DNA of 64,000 nt from Mytilus edulis. Taxonomy: Eukaryota > Mollusca > Bivalvia > Mytilida > Mytilidae. Location: NCBI RefSeq assembly GCF_963676685.1, contig NC_092357.1, positions 65,389,957 through 65,453,956 of the forward strand, given 5' to 3'. Positions 56,588 to 64,000 of this stretch are shown one piece after another (the first letter of the stretch is position 1; each line of letters starts with the position of its first letter). Below the pieces are notes generated by a model, which searched no databases, was not told the origin of the DNA, and saw only the letters and a program-made list of their open reading frames with translations. A program made the position numbers and the translations under genes.

Positions 56588-59500
56588 CTTAAAGAAACAA
56601 AACAAAAATATATGTCTATGTTATATGAATAAATGGAGCAGTGTTCGTACCGTATTTGAATGGCAAACTATCGGATCTCGACCCAGTTTGGATAATATAA
56701 TTCAACTTCATACGTTCTCGAGCAAACAAAAAAAAACATGAACAAAGAATGCTGAAGAAAAAGCATCAGGAAACAGTAAAATAAATATTGAAAACGTAAA
56801 AAAAATTAATCTAAAAATGTTTAGCATAAAAGGATGATTTATTACTAGGACATACATTAATTCATATTTAAGGTGGTACCAGAGACCTTGACTAAAATTA
56901 ATTTGGCTCGTTTAATTTTCATAAAACTTTGTCAAAATATTTCCTTTCACAAAAATATAAAACTTTTTAAAAACTTGAACCAAGCACTTTCTCAGAAACG
57001 TTTCATTGGAAATATAGCAATTTGATGAACACTAATTTTCGTTTCGTCTACAAAAGACTCATCAGTGACGCTCTAATCCAAAAAAGTTATAAAAAGTCGA
57101 AATAAAGTACGAAGTTGAAGAGCATTGAGATCCAAAATTCCTAAAAGTGTTACCAAATACAGTGTAAAGGACACTAGACTCAGTTTAGCTGAAGTATACA
57201 AATTGGAGTTATGTACGAGTAAAAGCAACCGCTTTAATAAAAAGAACTTCTTACCAGACTGGCATGTTGGTCCATTGTATCCTGCATGGCATTGACACAA
57301 AAACCCAGAATGACTACTATAGCAGTCACCATGACCATTGCATGGATCTGGAATGCAGTCTGAAAAATATTTTAAATAATCTGCATCTCTTACCACCAAC
57401 GAAAACAATTTCTTTAAAATAATAAAATAATTTGTTGACGTATTACTATATATCTATCAAAGTATAACTTTAGAAAAACATTATATTATAGCAGAATAAA
57501 AGAATAAGGAGACAAAGTCGAAAGAAAATCTAAACAAAATACCGAGAATGGCTTGCTATGGCTACTTATATTCTGGGTAAAGTCCTATTTCAAGTTAATA
57601 TTCACTCCAAATGTTTTTCTTAGACTCAGAGTATTTCATTTCCTGTAATTTTTCATTTAAATAGCATGAAATGTTAACAAATGAGAGTACTCAAATAGTC
57701 AAAGGTTCATATAAATTGTAAAACCACCATTGATTTCCCCTTATTAGTCTTTGTTAAATTTGCACATTTCAAAAACGATATACAGAATTTATCTTTGTTT
57801 TAAATAAAGATATACTTCGCACGAGTAAAGTTTTATCCTGTCCAGTACTATAAACAAATGTTCTCATCACATCAGTTAACCAATCAACCTTTCACACTCA
57901 AGTTATATGTTAATGAACCAGAAAATGTTTTACTGCAATGAAATGTAGGATTAATTTTCTACAAGTGTTCAAATCAAGGGAATATTATATTTTCGACCCT
58001 TTTTCGTTTGCAACCGGATGTGACCAACTATGTTTTTACTACTTTTAAACATTCAGTAGTTAGGGGTCCGAGCAGTTAATATCAAAGTAAAAAAACACTC
58101 CATAAGTGATTTAGTGGAAATAATTGAAATACGGTTTATTGTTTATCATAGTATATCCATTCACGTGCCTTTTATTAGTCCATCAAGACTGAAAGAAAAA
58201 GAGGTGTGGTATAAAAAAAAAGTCGTTAACCCCCCACATGTTCAGCTGCCTGTTTGTTATTTTGACAACTTATATGTATTTTTTATGTTAACATATTCAT
58301 TCTTGTTAAGAATAGGGGCGATTTAAAATTTGATTAATACACACATGTATTATTGACCTTTTCATTTATTTTGGTTCTGATAGTCGTGTTTAAGTCTTTT
58401 TTTGGGTAAATCCAAACATGTTTACAGACCATATATCTGCTAACTTTTTTTCTTTGTAAACAATATTCAACTTTTATTTAATTAAAATATATGAAAATTA
58501 TCCACGTATGCATCACTTGAATAAAATAACTGTTCATAAATGAAAGCTATACTTACGATTGAGATCTGAATTAAATAGAAAAAAAATTGTTGTTAACGAT
58601 GGAGGAAGATATGCAATTGATTGTTGTCTGTGCATACATATATTTGACGCAGCAGCATTTCTTAAAGAAGAATTCAGAATTTTGAGGAAATAGAGGCAAC
58701 GGTAATTTCTCATGTTCAACTCTCAAATATGATACACGACCAGGTTCAAATTTAAAATATTCATCGGGAAATTTTCATTTGTCCAGAATAAAAAGAGTGA
58801 TAGTAGAAAAAAATTGAAAAAATGAACGAAGTACTCTCAGTATGACAGATGTTTTCTAGCTTAAGAATGAGTTAAATCTTACCCGACTGGCATGCTGTTC
58901 CAGCATATCCTGCATGGCATTGACACAAAAAACCCAGAATGACTATTAAAGCAGTCACCATGACCATTACATGGATCAGGAATACAGTCTGAAAAACATT
59001 TTAAACCAAATGCATCACCTACGATCAATCATAACAATCCCCTTTCAGTTGAAATGAAGCAGTCGATAATAGTTCAGATTAGGGTAAATTATAGGTTGGG
59101 ACATCCAGAATCATTTCTTGCTCCTACTAAAAATGAACAAACATCAATGTGTTTGTGGGTTTTGTCATTTTCAAAACAATACTATTATCGGTTTTTGATA
59201 GGGTTTGTGTTGCTCAGTCTTTATGTTCCTGTGTTGTGTTTTACATACTGTTGTTTGCCTTTTTGTCTATATTTTGTCATTATCGACTAATGCTTTTGAA
59301 TGTCCATCTGATTTCTTTTGTCTCCTTTTCCAATTCATTTCGCGAAAAAGCATGAGCAACGAATAACACAAAAACGATTCATAAAAGTGGATTATAAAAT
59401 TATGTTTTACTATTTCCCTCAGTTTTAGTTTGTAAACCGGATTTGTTTTTTCTATTTCGATTTATGAATTTTGAACAGCGGTATACTAATGTTGCCTTTA

Positions 59501-62500
59501 TTTACCAGGCAGTTAAGTTCCATTTCATCTCAATAAGCTAAATCATCGATGATATATTATTGGCGAGCAAGTCAAGTAATCTTTTAGTTTGACCTTTAGT
59601 GCAGATAGTGTACATGTGGTCATCCGGCTGCATTCATTGAAAAGGACAAGATTATCACCATTGAAAAGTAAAACAATGAACCCCCAGGAATGACAATTTC
59701 TTTCACTGATCCGCCCAACACATATCATACCAAAACGTATTCAAAACGTATAATAGCACGGTGATTGATACATTGCATAACCTACAACATGAAACCAAAC
59801 AGAACTAGAAAAAAGGATTGCACGTGCTCACGATCTTTTCATATTAGAGTTTCTGTGTTTTTATGTATATTATTTTTTAACTTCTCTGCAACCTTTGTAC
59901 GTGCATGGTTTTATGAGAATAAACTATATATCAATCTTTCAATCTTATTTTTCTATTCTGTATATATACGATTTTGTTCAACAAATTGATTTCAAACCGA
60001 CAAAAAGTAATACTTGCTATGGTTTTTTTTTTTACGATAAGTAACCTTTTGCATAATTTAGATAATAAAATTGTTGAATAGATTATGTAGAAATAACTTA
60101 CGGTTGACCTCTGAAACAAAACAATACAAATTATTAAACAAAGCGGTGATCAGATAAAGAAAATGTGTAACCAATTTATATAAGCATATGCGACATTAAA
60201 ACAAAATTATGCGGATCATTGATTATTCTGAGTTTTCTTAATTTGTCCAATGTGTTTTCTATCCGTCTCATTTCAAGCACTGTTGAATCTCAAACTACAT
60301 TTCTTAGACGATTTTTCAAATAAATATGTAAAGAACATCATTATACGATAATGATTTTGATTAACTATTTGCTTTTTGTTTATTATAGTTCGTGTCTGTG
60401 TGTGTTACATTTTAGTGTTGTGTTGTAGTTCTCCTCTTATATCTAATGTGTTTTCCTCAGTTTTAGTTTGTAACCCGGATTTTGTTTTTTCTCAATCGAT
60501 TTGTGAATTTCGAACAGCAGTATAATACTGTTGCCTTTATTTATAAAATATGAAGCACATTTCGTGTAATATATGTTGAAAAAGGCTCTCGACACGATAA
60601 TGCATTTTGCACTGATTCGGGCGCGGAGTCATTAATAATAAACCTTCCAGGTTTCAAAATGAGGGTTACGGATGTCCTAATTGTTGAAACAAATATTTTT
60701 GAATGCCATCTATCTATATTATATCAGACTATAAAAATACAGTGAATATTTTAAATGGCGTAAAGTATTATTAATCATAGCGTTAAATAAAGTATAAGAA
60801 TTTTCAAATTTGAAATTAAGTTTGCAAAACGTTTCACTTGGTTTGCTCTTTTAACGATTTTGATTCGCGTGTCACTGATTGGTCTCTTATGTAGGTAAAA
60901 TGGGCATTTCGCATACAAAATGATTAACTTGTGTCTTTGACAATTTTTAACTATTGTACTTAATTTGAAATTTATAGTTCATGTTTTTAAGGCGTTCTTA
61001 GTCGTGACAATTGTAAAAGGATGTATGATTGTGGCTGGATAAGACATAAATTCCCATAGGTTTATCAAAGTTTGATTTTACTAAGTTTAATTATGTGCGA
61101 ATTGTCGTCTGCTTTCATTTGCCTGTTCTTTTGTTTATCTGCATGTCTATGTTGTAATAGTAATCAGACTATGTGTGAGTTTTTCCTCAGATTTAGTTTG
61201 GATAAATGAAGTTATTTTTATCTGGATAGTAGGAAGAATAAAAAACTTTATAAATCAAATCATCCGTTTCATATTACCAGCAGTATCATTTGTCGCAATG
61301 TGACCGGGAATACAATTACGCGTATGTCTGTTGATTTTTTTAATACGCAATAATTAACGAATTACAGAATATTTGGTTTTATTGATTTTCGCAATAAAGG
61401 AAATTCAGAATCTTCTTTGGGAACCAATAATGTCGATTCAAGAAATAAGTCACTTATGTTTATGATATTGTCTTAGCTTCTCGCCAGAATCATTGCCTTG
61501 CAGGAAATTCATGATCAAAGCCTAAAAGGGGATAATGGCAATTTCGGCTCCATCCTTTCAAACTAAAGTATCAATCTTACAAATATAGTCTAGAAATGCT
61601 TTCAAATATTAAAAAATAGTATTTCAGACTCACCTAGTTCACATGATACTCCTGTAAACCCTTGTTGACAAATATATAAAAACCCTGAAAGAGTGTTACG
61701 ACAAACCCCACGACCATGGCATGGGTCTGGTTTACAATCTAGATTAAAAAAAGATTAAATCAAATAAACATTTATCTGAACTGGTAGTTGTCGTCATTAG
61801 ATACTAGTGCAACTTAACAGTTGGCTGTACACTCAATGTTATGTATACTACCATCATGTTTACATACATCAGTATCATCAATATTATTAATTTCACAATG
61901 ATACAAATCGCATGATATAATATAAAAAGTAACTGCAAACTATTGTTTAGACTTTAGCAAGATGTTAGATAAAAAGAAGTGCTGAGTGTATACTTCATGC
62001 ACAAAACGTCCAGTATTACATCCTGATGTCATTCATGCACTCAGTGCATGATCACAGACAAAGTTTTCGTCCTTGTGTTGCGCATGATAATTATACCTTC
62101 GTAGTTGTAGACCGTAAAATCTACATTGGAACATCAACCATAAGAGTTCATAATCTCGGTCACAATAAAAAGGGACAAAGTATCAAAAGCGGTTTTGTTC
62201 ATGCATTTTGAAAAGGAATGCCTTTCCTGATTTTGTATTCATTGGGTATTCTGTTTTGTACTTTTCGAATCTGCTTATTGAAATTAACGAGATTAAAAGA
62301 GAATTGTTACCTCTGTTTTGTACTTTTCGAATCTGCTTATTGAAATTAACGAGATTAAAAGAGAATTGTTAAGACTTAGATAAACTTATTAAACGCTGAA
62401 ACATGTTCATGTGACTTTTACTAGTTAAGAGAAGCCTCAACGGCTGTTGGTTTGCATACCTTAATTGATTTGTCCTCTTTTTTTACAATTACACGTATTT

Positions 62501-62841
62501 GTTCATTGTTGATCTTTATTCGCAACTGATTTAGCCATTGGAGCTTTTAAAATTTGATACATCAAGTTGTACAACATGTATTGTTCATGTATATATTTGG
62601 TTTGCTATTTTGTCGTTTGGTTTCTGCTTTGTTGATGGATAATATCGTCTAGTATCATTCATTTGCATCTTGTTTAAATTTCATATCTAAGAATAAACAA
62701 GCCATATACTTTTCAAGCTTTTGTTTGCTGTATTTTTCATTTAAGCATTCATTTAAATTATCATATTTCTAGTTAACTTGCGCATTTATCTGGAGAATTG
62801 ATAATTCTTCATATTATCTTATGTACACTTACAATTGACAT
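56457..62841 (-). CDS. secreted EGF-ShKT modular protein, 3' part (5' end beyond window)
   Basis: Seven exons on the minus strand alternate in order: microexon 62833-62841, EGF 61634-61738, microexon 60102-60110, EGF 58883-58988, microexon 58557-58565, EGF 57255-57359, ShKT 56457-56587. All junctions have GT-AG sites, all introns are phase 1 and all internal exons except the frameshifted one are multiples of three. EGF and ShKT domains are extracellular, so the product is expected to be secreted or an ectodomain; upstream exons carrying a signal peptide must lie past 64000. Each microexon sits about 1.1-1.2 kb before its EGF exon, which shows that the pair was duplicated as a unit. The middle EGF exon has an extra T in a T run, so this copy or haplotype may be a pseudogene or an assembly error. 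Exact function is unknown. Confidence 0.7.
56871..57165. repeat. truncated AAGGTGGTACC element joined to a CATCAGTGACGCTC repeat
   Basis: The left end of the TIR family (56871-57030) runs directly into a forward CATCAGTGACGCTC-family copy (57040-57165), in the last intron of the EGF-ShKT gene. Confidence 0.65.
57255..57359 (-). CDS. EGF-like exon 1, intact
   Basis: 105 nt, phase 1-1. Translation DCIPDPCNGHGDCYSSHSG then FLCQCHAGYNGPTCQS: all six Cys with the CxC and GYxGxxC marks of EGF. Acceptor TTTTTCAG and donor GTAAGA are good. Confidence 0.85.
57421..58556. other. intron sequence between EGF exon 1 and microexon C
   Basis: AT-rich and free of recognisable repeats or frames. Confidence 0.4.
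58557..58565 (-). other. 9-nt microexon C
   Basis: ATCTCAATC between TTTAATTCAG and GTAAGT. Spliced in phase 1 it codes D-L-N-H before the first Cys of EGF exon 1. Confidence 0.65.
58883..58988 (-). pseudogene. EGF-like exon 2 with +1 frameshift
   Basis: Highly similar to EGF exon 1 (CIPDPCNGHGDCFNSHSGF), with good splice sites, but 106 nt long: the T run after GGG has six T instead of five. From there the CQC and final Cys are lost from frame and the downstream exons would be misread. Confidence 0.8.
59195..59515. repeat. repeat pieces in the intron between EGF exon 2 and microexon B
   Basis: A piece of the GCCATGGCG family (59195-59290) and a partial CGGTATACTACTGTTGCC-family copy (59395-59510). 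Confidence 0.6.
60102..60110 (-). other. 9-nt microexon B
   Basis: AGGTCAACC between TTTTGTTTCAG and GTAAGT. It codes E-V-N-H before EGF exon 2. Confidence 0.65.
60385..60545 (-). repeat. partial CGGTATACTACTGTTGCC-family repeat
   Basis: Contains TCTGTGTGTGTTACATTTTA and CAGTTTTAGTTTGTAACCCG, as in 40950-41470. Confidence 0.75.
61634..61738 (-). CDS. EGF-like exon 3, five cysteines
   Basis: 105 nt, phase 1-1. DCKPDPCHGRGVCRNTLSG then FLYICQQGFTGVSCEL. The EGF pattern is clear but the fifth Cys of the C-x-C pair is Gln. Donor GTGAGT, acceptor AATCTAG. Confidence 0.8.
   Translation of the reverse strand: MVNQTHAMVVGFVVTLFQGFYIFVNKGLQEYHVN
62250..62370. repeat. near-perfect 62-bp tandem duplication
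   Basis: TCTGTTTTGTACTTTTCGAA starts at 62250 and 62312. The two units are identical over about 59 bp, so the event is recent. Confidence 0.95.
62833..62841 (-). other. 9-nt microexon A
   Basis: ATGTCAATT between a long pyrimidine tract ending CTTCAG and donor GTAAGT. It codes D-V-N-Y before EGF exon 3. Confidence 0.65.
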
Positions 62842-63251
62842 CTGAAGAAAAAAAGAAAACATAACATTATATTCAATACCACCTGGTACAAAATATTGAA
62901 TCATTTGCAAACTAGTCATGACAATCAATAGTTTCAACAAACAAAAACAAGAGATGACTGTGTTGCTTACCGGACCGGTTTGTAGTAATCATTAAACACG
63001 ACACTCACTAAAGGGCACAACCTTTGCATTATTTTAGAGAAGATAGAGTAGTCAATGTATTCAGGATGGAACAAGAAGGCCAGAGTGGGAAAATACTTTA
63101 TCAAATGGAAAAGCTACATTTTTCAAACGTAACACATGCTTAAATCAACGCCTTCTGACGGTCTTTGCAACCATACCGTTTCTCCATATTTCATATGTTG
63201 TCAATTGAAATCAATATATTGAAGATGAAAGCTTTAGAGAGCGTCTAGTTT

Positions 63252-63670
63252 GTAAATAAAGGCAACAGTAGTATACCGCTGTTCAAACTCATAAATCCGT
63301 GGACAAAAAACAAAATCGGGGTAACAAACTAAAACTGAGGGAAACGCATAAATATAAGAGGAGAACAACGACACAACACTACAATGTAACTAACACACAC
63401 AGAAACGGACCAAGCATCAGACAAAATCCCACGAGAATAACAAATATAACATCAAAACCAAATACATGAATTTGGGATAGATAAGTACCGTGACACGTCT
63501 TATCGCAATGTCAATTTACACTCAAAAATAAGAGAAAACAAACGACGCAACGTTAAATTGTAACACACACAGAAACGAACTATAATATAACAATGGCCAT
63601 ATTCCTGACTTGGTACAGGACATTTTTAAAGGAAAAAATGGTGGGTTGAACCTGGTTTTGTGGCATGCAA
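63252..63670 (+). repeat. 500-bp dispersed repeat (CGGTATACTACTGTTGCC family), forward
   Basis: Starts AAATAAAGGCAACAGTAGTA and ends near GAACCTGGTTTTGTGGCATG. Forward counterpart of 40950-41470. Confidence 0.85.
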
Positions 63671-64000
63671 AACCTCGCACTTTAATGGCAATGTTAAATA
63701 ACCTAGTGGGTATTTTTTCACAGAGTATGACCGTTCTTAAAAAAGGTATTTGTATATATTTTGGCTATTTTTAAAGTTTATTCTGTGAAGTGAAGTGTTT
63801 TATACTAATGAATGCAGTAAATTACGCTGATTGTAATTTATTTATTTTTAGACATTCCTTGTATCAATATCTAATTCACACCACACCTATTAAACAAACT
63901 GTAGGAAGTTCATAGTTACTCTTTCAAATCTGAATCTGAACGATGATGATCAATTTGCAAGAGGTAACATTGAACACAAAAAGACTCGCAAATATTTCGT

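Noticed and set aside
62026-62211. 61-codon plus-strand frame ending near GQSIKSGFVHAF
   Set aside because: Lies in an intron of the EGF-ShKT gene without a promoter or splice site. Could be a transposon remnant, and I cannot support a gene.

Overview
This window looks like AT-rich, repeat-dense nuclear DNA from a marine bivalve, most probably a mussel (Mytilus-like). The evidence is the spliced genes with short exons and long AT-rich introns, the interferon-inducible IFI6/IFI27-type genes that are expanded in bivalves, and a dense set of short dispersed repeats, many nested in one another, of a kind I associate with mussel genomes. The species call is an inference. No bacterial operon, rRNA, tRNA or CRISPR array was seen.

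Layout. 0-0.5 kb: the last coding exon and poly(A) signal of an unrecognised minus-strand gene, found from splice sites. 0.8-9 kb: two long inverted repeats and many dispersed repeats, with one doubtful minus-strand exon near 8.8-9.0 kb. 9.6-10.9 kb: an intronless plus-strand ankyrin-repeat gene of ANKRD34 type with TATA box and poly(A) signal. 11-16 kb: a TIR element packed with ACGT motifs and a 1.3-kb segmental duplication carrying a 69-bp minisatellite. 16-23.5 kb: repeats. 23.55-24.2 kb: the coding exon of a small single-pass membrane protein. 24.9-26.9 kb: a 2-kb TIR element. 28.7-31 kb: candidate minus-strand exons of uncertain linkage. 31.7-37.4 kb: a Helitron, a 120-bp tandem array and a larger Helitron-like element with 503-bp internal repeats, most of them invaded by other elements.

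38.3-54.1 kb is a tandem array of IFI6/IFI27-like genes on the plus strand: one scrambled pseudogene and two intact three-exon genes. Each intact gene has a noncoding first exon behind a TATA box, a 61-nt signal-peptide exon and a 362-nt exon coding a small glycine/alanine-rich hydrophobic protein. In other animals this family is induced by virus or interferon and acts in organelle membranes.

56.4-62.9 kb is the 3' part of a minus-strand gene for a secreted modular protein. Three EGF exons alternate strictly with three 9-nt microexons and are followed by a terminal ShKT-domain exon. The microexons add a D/E-L/V-N-H/Y lead-in before the first EGF cysteine, resembling the start of calcium-binding EGF domains. 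One EGF exon has a one-base homopolymer frameshift. The 5' end lies beyond the right edge. The microexon-EGF arrangement is the most unusual thing in the window.
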